A stretch of DNA of 64,000 bases from positions 1,389,001 through 1,453,000 of the forward strand of contig BTPP01000001.1 in NCBI GenBank assembly GCA_037102815.1, in the 5' to 3' direction. The position numbers were made by a program, and so were the translations under genes. This DNA comes from Neurospora intermedia. Its lineage: Eukaryota > Ascomycota > Sordariomycetes > Sordariales > Sordariaceae. The stretch's first letter is position 1. Every line of letters starts with the position of its first letter. The notes beneath the pieces are model-generated. The model made no database searches. It was not told the DNA's origin and saw only the letters and a program-made list of their open reading frames with translations. This document shows positions 47,582 through 58,509 of this stretch, in pieces.

Positions 47582-50500
47582 ATGGCGGCGCGATCAATCA
47601 TCGACCCATCGCCGTCCTGGGCGAGTCTCTTACCTCCATCGCGGTCAAGGTCAAGGTCAAGGTCAAGCTCACGGGCGTGGAAGCCAAAACCGACCAGCGT
47701 ACGCCCCAACCACGAATCTCAACTCCAAATCCAGACGGGTTCGCGAGCAGGCCCACGAAGCACCACCTCCCTCGTATCCAGCGGATCCAGGAACACCACC
47801 ACGACAACCCACTACAGCGGCGGCACTGTTCTCCGCCGCTATAACATCACCGCCAGCACCACGACAACAACCAACGGCGGTGACGCCATTCTCCTGGACT
47901 ACACCGCATCACTATCACAACAACTTGCCTCCTCCCCTCCCCTTCTATCCCTCTCCATCCCATCTTCCACGCCCCCTCCTGTCCCGATAGACTGGTGTAC
48001 CCACCCCTCAGCTCCTTCCGACCATCATCATCATCACCCCTGTCAACATGGCTGTGACCGCCCAGAAACACCCATAACGAGCGTCTCCTTTCCGATTTCC
48101 AACCCCGTCTCCCACCCTCTTACCGACCCGGTCACGGAGCCAATCTTTCCCTCTGACCCCCTCGACATATTCCCGACCAACTCCACCTTTTCAGAATCAG
48201 GGTTGAGAGCGAAGAGGTTAGCATTATTAAGGAGAAGCAGCAACTTTCGCAGCAGGGAATGGAGACATGATCCCAAGCGGAACAAGAAGGCACAGGAGGC
48301 GGCGAGGAGGATCATTGAGGGGTGTCATCCACGGGAGAAGAAAGGGGGGATGAGGGATAGGGTTAAGAGGTGGGGGAGGGAGTTGGGGAATATGAAAGGG
48401 TTGAGAGGTTCGAGGGATGGGGGTGCTGCTGCTGCTACTTCTGCTGCTGCTGCAGGACGGAGAGGGGAAGAGGGGGAAAGGAAGGGAAAGGCGAGGTGGA
48501 GTTGGAGGCGGGGATGGAAGGGAGATAACGGACCTGGGGGATCCGGAGGGCATAAGACAGAGGATAAACTCGCGGCAGCAGCGGCAGCAGCAGCGGAGCA
48601 GACACGATGGCAGCATGCCCTTGGTCATGGGGATGGACTCACAAGTATACCGGCACCTTCACCGGTACCAAAGCCGCCGCGAAACTCCGTGGTCATGGAG
48701 CAGTTGTACATGGCTGAGGGAATTGGAGTTGGCTCAACCGAAACAAGTTCCGGTTCTAGGGGAAGAAACCACCTGGGGCAGGCTGAAGAGAAGGATACAA
48801 ACGACCGAAGACTCGCAGACCATGCAGATGCAGAGAGGGAAGTGCATGAGCATGAGAAGATGCACAGCAAGCAGAATAACCGGACTTCCGGGCTTTGGAA
48901 GCGGGGCATGGAAAAGGTTAAAAAGTTGCTGGTTTTATCGACGGACAAAAGCAAGGCACGTTCAGCAAGTCGGACTGCAACATCAACAAGGCCGTACAAT
49001 GCAGCAAAAGCAAGAATTGTTGATACGAGCCTCCTGCATCCACACTGGAAGGAGAGGCGCCTGGGCGAGGTGAAAGGTATAAACGACCAACATCCTTCTT
49101 CAGAGCCTCCAGCAGGAGAATTTCTTCTTCCTTCATTACTCCCACGTCCAAAACATCCTTTTTCAAAATCAGCAGCTATGGAAGTGCCAGAAACGACAAC
49201 AACAATGGACCGGAACGACAAGACAGATAAGTCCAACAATGAATCCATGGTGGCGCCCCCGACGACTTGGTACATCGACGATGACGAAGTGAGTCATTTC
49301 GAGGAAGGAAAACGACCCAGGTCAGCCGAGGAAAAAGGCAAAGGAATCGATTATAGTCTGTACCATGAGGATTCCGTCTTTAAAACCCACACACGTGGTT
49401 TCCCGCCTCCTCGTCCATCTTCGGGCCCGAAGGAACGGTGCAAGTGCTACAATTGTACCAAGGCACTCCTTTTACGAGAAACGACGCCCACCGGGAACCA
49501 AGAAAACGGGTCATTAATGCAGACATATCAAGGACCGGTTCCATCTTACCAGACGACCACCTCCACTCGCTCTTCGTGGTCCATTTCCAGCAACCAAACG
49601 CCACCCGAAGACCAATTCCCACCTCGACCCGCACTACGGTCCTCCCCGATGTATCTAGGCTCATTACTCCCGCCATACCAGGAGACATGGGCGCTCCCAC
49701 CGCTGCAGATTTCAGGGGACTTTAGCAAGGCGCCAGAGTTCACCGCCTTTACCCACACACCCACAGGCCGTCTTTCAGGGACCGTTAGGGAGTCTGCGGT
49801 GTGTCGGAGTTTGACTCCTTCTCGTCACGGCAATCACGGTGAAGAAGAAGACGAAAATTTTTGGTCTGCAACTCGCAGCGAAAACAGGCATGGTGACTCT
49901 GTGAAACCCGGTTTTTATGGTTTCATGAAGGGAGGAGAAACTTACTATCCAGCAGTGGAAGAACTTACGAAGAACTTGAAGACGAAGAGCCTGAGGGCTA
50001 CGACGACCGAACAGATACCGACGAGAATATGGACGGAAACATGGACGAAGACACCGACGAAGACAACCCAGAAACTGGCTGGACCGCAGAGAACAAATCG
50101 GTCGCAGAGGTTGCTGAAACACCAGAATCACCCATACAGCCACCGTCAAATCCTAAAAAGCGAAGAAGATCGTCTGATATCGAGCTCATCCAGACACGTT
50201 GCCGCCGAGATCACTTCCAACACAATTTTCGATTCGAATCAAGAATACTACCAGGGGATTAATACACAGGAACATGAATACGGACATGAACGGTACGACG
50301 AAGTAAACAATTACCTCTACGGCCGAGCCTCCTCATATGTCAATCCCGGCCAGCGAACGCCCGATATGTTCTTCACCCGTTCTTCTCCCCGTGCTTCAGC
50401 AGCTTTAGCTTCTTCTTCTTCTTCTTCTTCTTTTGCTTCTACTTCCGCCCCTGTTTCCCCTGCTCTGCTGTCCCATGTTTCCGAGGAAAGCGACAGTAAC

Positions 50501-51631
50501 ACCGAGGAAGAGGATCCCGAAATACACGACAACCTAAGGCACCAAAGCAACGACAACCATGGACGCAGTCATCCGCATAACCACTACATTAAAAGTAGCA
50601 GCAACCGCAAGAGCAACAGCAATGGCAATCACCGCTCATATAAAACCTCTTGGTCCCTGAGTATTTCCATCGTTTCTACCAGGGGTAGGAGCCCCCGCGT
50701 CTTCAAAAATAGCAAGAGGGAGGGCAAGAGAACCAACAACGGAAGCAACGCCCACGCCGGTCCGAGCTCTTGGCATGAATCCAAAATCTCAAGCTCCAAC
50801 AGGAAACGATCCCTAACCACTTCCACAACCACCACAACCGGCTCTTCTCGCGTCTCGTCCCTCGATGAAATTACTACCAACGACATGGACTCTTCTTCGG
50901 CTTCTTCCAGAACGCATTGTTCCCATTCTCATTCCCGGACGCACAGTGATCAGACTACTACTGGCACCACTGGCACCATGGAGAGTGAAAACGACAGCAC
51001 ACCGGAAGATACAAGAGAAAGAGAGAATGGACTGAGACACGCGAGAACGGCGTCGTTTCAGGTGGAAACGGATTTGTTGATTATCCCGCTGGAGGAGGTG
51101 GAGGGGTATGTTGTTCCACCTTCATCATCATCACATTCGTCACATTCGTCCTGTGGCAGTGTAGGTACAGGTATTGATGGCGAGCTCAATTTGAAGAGTA
51201 CCTCTAAGCGTGGTGATGGTGATGATGAGTGTCTAGAGGTACCATCTGATGATGCACCCGAAACCAACATGAATGGACATGGGGAAAGAAGAGGGTATGC
51301 GGAAAGGGATGGACAGAGAGAGGAAGGAGGAGGAGATGTGGAAGGTTCATGGGAATGGGAAAGGGGAAGGACAAGACAAAGGGAAAGAGAAGGAGATAGA
51401 ATAGGGATGGGATATGATGACGTAAGAGGTGATTATGAATATGGGAGGGGAGGATGGAGGATCGTGGATGGTGGGAATGGGAGGGTGAATGAAAGAGGAG
51501 GTGGAGGTGGAGGAGGAGGAGTAGGAGGAGGAGGAGTGAATATTGAGGTTAGGGAGCTGAAAGACGAGGAAACGGAGACGGAGAAGGAGATGGAGAAGGG
51601 TGAGTCCTTTGCTGCTAGTACTAGAGAGTGA
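47582..51631 (+). CDS. Very large low-complexity hypothetical protein (1349 aa)
   Basis: A single open frame starts at an ATG in good context (AAAATGG). I recognise no domain. Residues about 20-33 are an SR-type repeat; further on come His/Ser/Thr-rich stretches, a basic region (RDRVKRWGRELGNMKG), a cysteine knot-like KCYNC patch at about residue 620, a Glu-rich DENPETG-like section, serine runs and a poly-Gly segment before the acidic tail. The long frame with no in-frame stop in a region where other frames are interrupted supports coding. Sense-strand composition changes from C-rich (5') to G-rich (3'). One or more introns could still be hidden. It faces the next gene tail to tail. Confidence 0.75.
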   Translation: MAARSIIDPSPSWASLLPPSRSRSRSRSSSRAWKPKPTSVRPNHESQLQIQTGSRAGPRSTTSLVSSGSRNTTTTTHYSGGTVLRRYNITASTTTTTNGGDAILLDYTASLSQQLASSPPLLSLSIPSSTPPPVPIDWCTHPSAPSDHHHHHPCQHGCDRPETPITSVSFPISNPVSHPLTDPVTEPIFPSDPLDIFPTNSTFSESGLRAKRLALLRRSSNFRSREWRHDPKRNKKAQEAARRIIEGCHPREKKGGMRDRVKRWGRELGNMKGLRGSRDGGAAAATSAAAAGRRGEEGERKGKARWSWRRGWKGDNGPGGSGGHKTEDKLAAAAAAAAEQTRWQHALGHGDGLTSIPAPSPVPKPPRNSVVMEQLYMAEGIGVGSTETSSGSRGRNHLGQAEEKDTNDRRLADHADAEREVHEHEKMHSKQNNRTSGLWKRGMEKVKKLLVLSTDKSKARSASRTATSTRPYNAAKARIVDTSLLHPHWKERRLGEVKGINDQHPSSEPPAGEFLLPSLLPRPKHPFSKSAAMEVPETTTTMDRNDKTDKSNNESMVAPPTTWYIDDDEVSHFEEGKRPRSAEEKGKGIDYSLYHEDSVFKTHTRGFPPPRPSSGPKERCKCYNCTKALLLRETTPTGNQENGSLMQTYQGPVPSYQTTTSTRSSWSISSNQTPPEDQFPPRPALRSSPMYLGSLLPPYQETWALPPLQISGDFSKAPEFTAFTHTPTGRLSGTVRESAVCRSLTPSRHGNHGEEEDENFWSATRSENRHGDSVKPGFYGFMKGGETYYPAVEELTKNLKTKSLRATTTEQIPTRIWTETWTKTPTKTTQKLAGPQRTNRSQRLLKHQNHPYSHRQILKSEEDRLISSSSRHVAAEITSNTIFDSNQEYYQGINTQEHEYGHERYDEVNNYLYGRASSYVNPGQRTPDMFFTRSSPRASAALASSSSSSSFASTSAPVSPALLSHVSEESDSNTEEEDPEIHDNLRHQSNDNHGRSHPHNHYIKSSSNRKSNSNGNHRSYKTSWSLSISIVSTRGRSPRVFKNSKREGKRTNNGSNAHAGPSSWHESKISSSNRKRSLTTSTTTTTGSSRVSSLDEITTNDMDSSSASSRTHCSHSHSRTHSDQTTTGTTGTMESENDSTPEDTRERENGLRHARTASFQVETDLLIIPLEEVEGYVVPPSSSSHSSHSSCGSVGTGIDGELNLKSTSKRGDGDDECLEVPSDDAPETNMNGHGERRGYAERDGQREEGGGDVEGSWEWERGRTRQREREGDRIGMGYDDVRGDYEYGRGGWRIVDGGNGRVNERGGGGGGGGVGGGGVNIEVRELKDEETETEKEMEKGESFAASTRE

Positions 51632-52370
51632 GAACGGACTCGACGGAGAGAAGGTAGGGTGGTTGAGTAGGTATTTCACTCTCGGAAAGAAATCTAGTTG
51701 GAGTTATCGTGGAAGGTAAACGAGTGATCATTGAGTGATATTGCCCAAAGTGCATGAGCCTTGTATTAGGTATGCTGATGGGTAGTGAGTGGGATCCGGA
51801 ATCGGCTCGCAGGGCTTAGGAACAACTATTTTGTCCCTGAACAAAAGACGTGATGAGAAAGCCTTGGGCGTCTCCTACCAAAGGTACGTACATCCTCAGG
51901 AGGCTGTTGTGGCAATACACGACTACTCCTTTGCTAAACTAAAGGCATCGAAAACATTCTTGTATAGGACCAACCGAACAACAACGCCGTCAACAAGATG
52001 TCACTTTGTCTTTTTTTTTTTTCTTTGTTTCTACTTCAGCCTCTTATCCACAGCCTTACCCAAGTCAGGTTTCAAAGACATAAATGGATCTCTGGCAAGT
52101 AGCTAAACACCATCCGTCTTTCCCTCTCGGGCAAAACCAACGCCCTGGTGCACTGTACCAACGCCAACGTTGAAGTCCCTAGATAGAGCACTTTTTCCCT
52201 TTCAAAATCCATGATCAAGTACTCTTAACACTTATATCCACATTTGAACCCTAATCCCCCTTTCCTTCCCTAATTCCTTTTTCCCCACTCTTATCATCCC
52301 CCCCTTGAACTTTCCCTTTCCCATCCCCGAAGCTTCCCATTCCTATTCCTAGAACTTCCCAACCCATCTC
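51632..52370. other. Convergent spacer between the two large hypothetical genes
   Basis: No gene is supported. It has a T-rich run near 52009-52025 and very C-rich stretches at 52250-52370, the presumed 3' region of the minus-strand gene. Confidence 0.4.
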
Positions 52371-55300
52371 TTAACTCTGACCCCTCTTCACCACTTCCTC
52401 CCCCAAACCCCTCACAGTCTCCAACACCTCCCCAATCAACATCGACGCTTCCTCCCTCTTTTGTTCTTCCTCCTCCTCCTCTTCATCTTGACTTCGTTGA
52501 CTTTGTTGACTTCGTTGACTGTACATACTCCCAGTGGAATTGGACTCGGGAATGGAGTGCATAGAATGCATAGAATGCAAAGATCGCGACTGCGATTGAA
52601 GGGAGGGGCGTATGGAATGGACGGTAGAGGAATCAAAACTGTCTTTGGTGTTGTTGAGGAGGAAGGAGTTGATTTCAAGGTGGTCTTCATGAGGGCGTCT
52701 GGCTGTTGGGTTACTTGTTGAAGGGGGTGTGTCATTTGGGTCAGGCGTGGATGTGTGGGAGTTTTTGGGGTCGTTGATGGTGGTGACTAGTGGGGTGGTG
52801 TAGGTGAAAGAGGAGATGGTGTTGGCGTATGTCGGGTGGAGGACTTGGATCTGGGTGGGGGTTTGGTCATGGTGATGCCCCTGGTTCTCGTAGAGGTGGG
52901 TGTCATCTTGAGGGGCGAGGCGGTGATTACCTGTCCCTGTAGTTTCGGACTGGGAGTTAAAGTGGTGAGCTGTGGAGAGTAGGACTCTGGAAGCGCTAGT
53001 ACTTGAGGTGAGGCCGGTCGTGGTTTCCGTGGATCCAACTCGTTGATGAGATTTCTCTTTGTGGGGATGGCGAGGATTGATCCTTCTCTCCTCCATGGTA
53101 TCCAACGCCCGGACATGCTGGTTACCACTCCCTTCTTTCCTCAGACTGTTCATTCTCTTGTGCGAATACAAAAAGTCTTCCACGTTGCCCTTCGCCATCA
53201 AAGAACTCTCCATCTCCTTGTTTTTGACTTTGTCTTCCGCCCAGCTTTTATTCCTCCATCTAAAATGCCCTCTAAACCCTCCACCACCCTTTGGAGCATC
53301 CTCCAATTTTGGCACCTTGGTCACGAATTGCGAAGGGTAAACCACCACGGTCGCGCTGGTTTCCGTCTTTCCCACTGTTGTCTCTTTTCCCGTATTGTGT
53401 GCTTCTCCCTTGTCCGTTGGTGTCTTTTGGCTCTCGCCCTGATCCTGAAAAGAACTTCCTGTTCCCGATTCGGAATGGGAGACAAAAGAAAAGCAAGCTG
53501 AGCGGGTGGTTGAGTAAGGGATGCTGATGGGGTTGCTGATGCCGGCGCTGAGGATGGGAACGGGACTGCTGATATTTGCGCGGGTACTACTGAAGCTGGT
53601 GGCGCTGTTGGCGGTTGTGGGCGTTTTGAGGCTGTCCACAGAATCGGGACTGGAGAGGGAAGATCTACTGTGGCGGTTGCGGAGGTGACGGAGGCCGGGA
53701 AGGTTCATGGCTGAAAGGTGGAGGCGACGGCTGCTGTGACGGCGGTTGCCACTATTATGTGAGTCGGAGTGACGGTTAGAGGGTTCTTGCTCCTCCTGGG
53801 GTTGGTTTTGCTGCGGAACTTGATGGGATTGCTGGTATTCGGAACTGTCGCCTGGCGAGCTGGCGTTTAACAGCATCAGAGAAGAGTGACGACTGTGACT
53901 AGACCGTGTCTTCTCTTTTCTGATTTCGATCCGCTTCTTGATCTGCTCGAAAGCAGACTCGGCTTTGGGTGTATTCTCCTGGCTACCTCCAACGTCGATA
54001 GCTGTAGCTGGAGAAGAAACCGCAGAGTCGGTCGGAATTCCGCTGTACAATCCGTCAATCTCGTCCAACGAAGGACCATTCGGTCGGGTCTGACGACGGT
54101 GATTCTCCTCGGCTTTCTGTTCGCGCACTTCTTTGTTACCGTATTCCGAAGCCGAGTCCCAGTCGACTTGCGATGTGCTCGCATTCACATCGAGTGATGA
54201 CGAGCTTGGGCCACGAGATTGGCTGTGTTCGTGATTCAACAAGGAAAGATCTGCTTCCTTGGATGCAGAAGCCTTCGGGGTGTCCCCATTCGCGTGCTCG
54301 TCGTTACCTGCTGTTGACAAAGGGGGAGAAACTGGCTGGTTGGAGCTCCTGGAGGGCGGGCTCGGACTCTGCCGATACAGAGTTGGTGGGGATTGGGGCG
54401 TTGGAGGCTCGGGCCTGACAGAAGCGGACGGTGAGGGCGGAGGGTGGCCCGCTGCCAGTACTGAGTACTTCAGGGGAGATGTGGACTTGGAGGATACCGA
54501 CCTGTTCGGCAAGCGAGTCGGCGTGCCGAATGGCAAACTTCCTCCAGAAACGTCTCTAGATACTCTGCTCGGAGAGCGGAAAGGGATGGGAGGTGCCGGT
54601 AGCGGAATCTGCTTGTCGAAGGCGCATGATGCCCTTGCCGCGACATCGGTTGTTCCCGCCAAAGGTAGTTGGATCTTGGGGATATCGCTTGATGTTGCGA
54701 TATTGGGCTCGGGGTAGGCCTCCGGATTGTACACCTCGTCTTCGTCAACCCAAAGCCTCCGACGGACTCCCCACCAGTAGTCCTGGACTTCCTTGGGGTC
54801 GCGGCGAATGATCGGCTTGTCTTCGGGCATGGCGATGATTTCGCTCTCTTCTTCCTCCAACGGCGGACTGATCGAGAAGTTTTCGAGCTCGTGCATGAGC
54901 TTTTCCAAAGCAATGATCGAGGCCGAGGACTTTCTGTGCGTGAGACTCGGTCTCTTCGTTTGCTGTCGTACGGGTCGCGGGGCACTTGTGGTAGGTTGGA
55001 TCTCGGTTTGGGCCGCCGCAATCTTGACTCTGTCCTGTCGTTTCGTGATACGGAGGGGTATATTTTCGTTGTCGAAGTCGTCGATCTTGTCGCTTAGCTT
55101 GTACTCGTCGTATTCCTTCTTGCTATTCTGCTCTTCGGGGGAATCCTTGCCTTCATCCTCAAAACTGACAAACCCATCAAGACACCTCGCCAAAGGCTGG
55201 TTGAAATACGACTTGTAATTCACCAGCGTCAAGGAATCCTCCTCTTCCACACCAAAGGGTATGATCGAGCTCATCCTTGGGATGACAGGTGTCGAAATGC

Positions 55301-55742
55301 TTCTGGTACCTTCCATGCCAGCTCCTGCGTCACTATACCCCTCTGTCCTATCCTCACTATGTCGACTCCTCCTCGCATCGTAATACTCACTAGCCCCCCT
55401 GTCCCGACCCTGACTACCCTTCACTCTCCGAAAACTTGTCAGACTCGCGCCCGTCGACGCGCTGCCTCTAATGGTGCTGCTTTGTGGCGTGATCGGCTCG
55501 AAAAGTGGTGAGAGGGGTGGCTGTTGATTGCTCGCCGCGCTCTCAAACGATGCGATAATGGATCGGACGGAGCGGTTGTTTACTTTCGATCTCTTGGGGG
55601 TGGTGACGTCGCGGTTGAGGTTGGACGAGAAGCTGTGAGGGAGGCCGCGGGGGAGGATTTTGCGGTTGAGGATGCTCTCTTGGGGCTGTGGAGGACATGG
55701 AGGGGGTGATTCATCGCCCGTCGGAGCGACTGGGGTGTCCAT
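52371..55742 (-). CDS. Large disordered hypothetical protein (1123 aa)
   Basis: A single open frame of 1123 residues starts at MDTPVAPTGDE. The N-terminal 400 residues look partly ordered and conserved: LTLVNYKSYFNQPLARCLD, a short helix IIALEKLMHELENFS, and KEVQDYWWGVRRRLWVDEDE. The rest is Ser/Pro/His-rich disorder with phosphorylatable RSxS motifs and ends in SQ-rich repeats (SQRSQQSQRSQ) before an acidic run. I do not recognise a family. The regular S/P/R composition suggests a cytoskeletal, signalling or septal adaptor, but that is only a guess. Confidence 0.78.
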   Translation of the reverse strand: MDTPVAPTGDESPPPCPPQPQESILNRKILPRGLPHSFSSNLNRDVTTPKRSKVNNRSVRSIIASFESAASNQQPPLSPLFEPITPQSSTIRGSASTGASLTSFRRVKGSQGRDRGASEYYDARRSRHSEDRTEGYSDAGAGMEGTRSISTPVIPRMSSIIPFGVEEEDSLTLVNYKSYFNQPLARCLDGFVSFEDEGKDSPEEQNSKKEYDEYKLSDKIDDFDNENIPLRITKRQDRVKIAAAQTEIQPTTSAPRPVRQQTKRPSLTHRKSSASIIALEKLMHELENFSISPPLEEEESEIIAMPEDKPIIRRDPKEVQDYWWGVRRRLWVDEDEVYNPEAYPEPNIATSSDIPKIQLPLAGTTDVAARASCAFDKQIPLPAPPIPFRSPSRVSRDVSGGSLPFGTPTRLPNRSVSSKSTSPLKYSVLAAGHPPPSPSASVRPEPPTPQSPPTLYRQSPSPPSRSSNQPVSPPLSTAGNDEHANGDTPKASASKEADLSLLNHEHSQSRGPSSSSLDVNASTSQVDWDSASEYGNKEVREQKAEENHRRQTRPNGPSLDEIDGLYSGIPTDSAVSSPATAIDVGGSQENTPKAESAFEQIKKRIEIRKEKTRSSHSRHSSLMLLNASSPGDSSEYQQSHQVPQQNQPQEEQEPSNRHSDSHNSGNRRHSSRRLHLSAMNLPGLRHLRNRHSRSSLSSPDSVDSLKTPTTANSATSFSSTRANISSPVPILSAGISNPISIPYSTTRSACFSFVSHSESGTGSSFQDQGESQKTPTDKGEAHNTGKETTVGKTETSATVVVYPSQFVTKVPKLEDAPKGGGGFRGHFRWRNKSWAEDKVKNKEMESSLMAKGNVEDFLYSHKRMNSLRKEGSGNQHVRALDTMEERRINPRHPHKEKSHQRVGSTETTTGLTSSTSASRVLLSTAHHFNSQSETTGTGNHRLAPQDDTHLYENQGHHHDQTPTQIQVLHPTYANTISSFTYTTPLVTTINDPKNSHTSTPDPNDTPPSTSNPTARRPHEDHLEINSFLLNNTKDSFDSSTVHSIRPSLQSQSRSLHSMHSMHSIPESNSTGSMYSQRSQQSQRSQDEEEEEEEQKREEASMLIGEVLETVRGLGEEVVKRGQS

Positions 55743-57113
55743 CGCGAGAGTCGGTCGCTGAGGAGGTTAAGATTGTGTATGGATGCCCGTTTGTAGTTTT
55801 GATGATTGAGATAGTCGAAGGAGCATGCGACATTTCGGGCGAGTTGTGGAAAGTTTGTAGGTGGTGGATCGGTTGCCCGCCCAGTCCGTGTGTTCCTCAT
55901 GGCGGCGAGGTGAAGGTGAAGAAAAGGGCGTCAAGTTCAGGTTCTGGTGGGGGGGAAAGACCGGATGAAAAGTGTGCGTAATGTTTTTCACCTGCTTCCG
56001 AGCTCGAGGACGGGTAGACAGATCGAGACGTAGGTTGTGCCTATCACTTGAACTGTCCTGGGTACTATGTGGTAGAGCCAAGGGAGTGCCATAACTAGAG
56101 AGATGAGAGAGAGAGAGTTAAGGAGATGGCCAGCTACCTTGAGGGCTGGTAAACAGTTGTGGATATATGTTCGAATATATTTGCCGGGCAGCGACAAAAA
56201 AAACTCTCTCGGAAGTAGCATAGTTTCTCGTGCAGAAATGTACATTCGCCGGCACAGCTTGCATTAAATCCGATAATGGCATCATTGCGTTGCCGATTAT
56301 TCTAGCAAGATTCTGATCGAAGGGTGGTAGACGGACGGACACTGAGTTCATATCCACCCGTGGAGGACAGAGAGGTGATGTACATAACTGACTCGACAAC
56401 ATCGCGATAGAAAAAAAGGCGGAAACATTGGCGAAAGGGGGAAGCAGCCAAGCTGGAAGGGTATCTTGGTGCGCTGAGGTTGAGGCGGAGAGGACTTGAG
56501 GAATATCTGAGAAGATTTGGAATATCATGCCTATCGTCATACCGTTCTCAAACAATTTGCAGCTCAAGAGTCCGTGGGAAGATCTAATTGCCTCGCAACG
56601 TTCTTAAAGAATGTTGTTTGATCATGTCAATTGTATCATCAGATGGTATGAGATTCCAACTTTTGGTCGCCCTATGCTTCGCCATTCAACAAGATGATGG
56701 TCTGATACCTAGGTAATAGAGTGATGGAACGACAAAAGTGACCGCAGTCATTGAAGCTGCGGTTACCGAGACAACGGTCACAAAGAAAGGATACAGCAAG
56801 AAACACGACTCTTTTCCATGATACAATAGGATCCCTTGGCTTGTAGCTACATGCAAGTATCGACAGCGTATTCACTCCCCGTTTGCATTGATGAAAGGAA
56901 AGGCGATGATCACAAAACACTGTAGGGCCTTTGTTGACGTTGGTGCTAGAGTAGATATTTCCACAAAGTATGAAATCTTATCTCAAAAACATCCAAGCGT
57001 CGAATGGATATATAACAAGCCCACTGCCGACCTCCAACACCTTTTGAAGTCAGAAGCAACAATCCGTTCCTCCTCACCGATAACTAAGAATACCTCAACA
57101 TTAAAAATTTCAT
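55743..57113. other. Intergenic region upstream of the disordered-protein gene
   Basis: It holds the promoter of the minus-strand gene. The minus-strand frame 56567-56118 and the others present have no recognisable features. Confidence 0.35.
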
Positions 57114-57428
57114 ATGTACCGACCCAACACAACCAACACCACCACCACCAAGTACACTCCTTACCACGACCCCCGGCCACACTTCAAGCCCCTTTCACTC
57201 TACAATCACACCAAGAGAGACCAAGACATGGATAACAACTACCGCCTAGCACTCGCCAGCACCAGAGAACAAGAAAGCTGGTGGAAGAAGCTGTTAAGGA
57301 ATGTTATCTGCTTGCCGCTGATGTTGTTGAGCGGGTATATCATTCTGGGAACCATGTTTGGAGTGGCGGTTTATACTGTTGGATGTGAGAATGCCCCCTT
57401 AAGAACCCCCTGTACCTTTTATGACTGA
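57114..57428 (+). CDS. Possible small single-pass membrane protein
   Basis: A 104-codon frame starts MYRPNTTNTTTTKY; an internal start at MDNNYRLALAS would give 66 residues. It has a WWKKLLRN basic flank followed by the hydrophobic VICLPLMLLSGYIILGTMFGVAVYTV. A short cysteine-containing tail ends CTFYD. The composition and clear membrane segment argue for coding, but there is no family match I know. The next frame (57421-57615) overlaps its stop and also has a hydrophobic stretch, so a spliced gene is possible. Confidence 0.35.
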   Translation: MYRPNTTNTTTTKYTPYHDPRPHFKPLSLYNHTKRDQDMDNNYRLALASTREQESWWKKLLRNVICLPLMLLSGYIILGTMFGVAVYTVGCENAPLRTPCTFYD

Positions 57429-57615
57429 GATGAAGAAGGGGATGATGGAGAGAAAAGGGAGGCTTAACAAGAAGATTTGGTTTGCTAATGGTGTATGTGC
57501 GGCATATATAGTACTGATCATGGCTGGCAAGTATGGAAAGTGTAGATGGAGCCATTCGGAGTGGTATTGTTCGAGGCAGATGGGGAATTTCGTTTGGGGG
57601 GAGGGGGGTAGGTAG

Positions 57616-58477
57616 ATAGAGGAAATGTGCGTACAGAATTGAGGTGTACCCAGGGAAACATGACTCTAAAGTTGACTTGGTGATTTTGGTGAAGGGAGGT
57701 CAGTTATAGTGCATAGCTACGTGCTGATTCTTGATCTTTTTTTTTTCCTTTCCTTTTTTTTTTTTGGGTGGATATTGACAGCTGCTGGGTAGGTACCTAA
57801 TGAGAGACAGCGAGAGTATAAGCCGGGCCGCCTTCTGTGAATAGTCCCAATCACCAGCAGAAGATTTGGGACCGAATTTTGGAAGGCTTGTCACTTTTCG
57901 AGAGGCCCGATAGTGGCTGCATTGCGTTTGGCGATCATGTGAACTCTGATGATGAAGCAAGCCGGCAGCTAAGACAGTACGCGGTAACAGACTATGTATT
58001 GCGACACCTCTGGTGGATCCGTAATCTTTGTGTGATTTCCCAGGGCAAAGCGTTGACTGCAGCTGAATAGCCGGTGTGAGTGGTGGTGGTGGTGGTGGTG
58101 GTGGTTGTTGGTTGGCGACATGCGGGTGGTGGAAGTGAGTGTGTGCAGGGGAAGTGGCCTGGTGTAATGTATTGTGTAATGACAATACAAGAATTAATAC
58201 TGATAAAATTCGAGAAGGTCCTTGACCACATTGGGTAGCAATGATTTGGGTGCCCCCGAATATTTTGTAGCCAGTCCTTCCAAGGCGTTCCTCCCATGTT
58301 TCTCCCGTCCACGCTATTGAAACCGGCGAAGCTTCGAGCCTTCGACGAATGTTTGTCACAATGAAGCAAGGGCGCGTTTGGTTCAGTCAGCAAAAGCAAG
58401 ATTTGTATAGGGAATCGACCCCTGCAAGTCAACAAGTCGTAAATGTAGGCCAATATCCGACGTCGGACCCCCTTCAA
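57616..58477. other. Intergenic region before the RIP block, with (GGT)n repeat
   Basis: Contains T-rich runs near 57738-57767 and a GGT triplet run at 58081-58108. No supported gene. Confidence 0.4.
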
Positions 58478-58509
58478 CCCCTATAACCCCCCTATAACCC
58501 CCCTATAAG
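58478..58509. repeat. Short tandem repeat at the edge of the A+T-rich block
   Basis: Three copies of CCCTATAA at 11-12 base spacing lie exactly where base composition switches. They resemble the telomere unit CCCTAA with an added TA. Confidence 0.7.
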
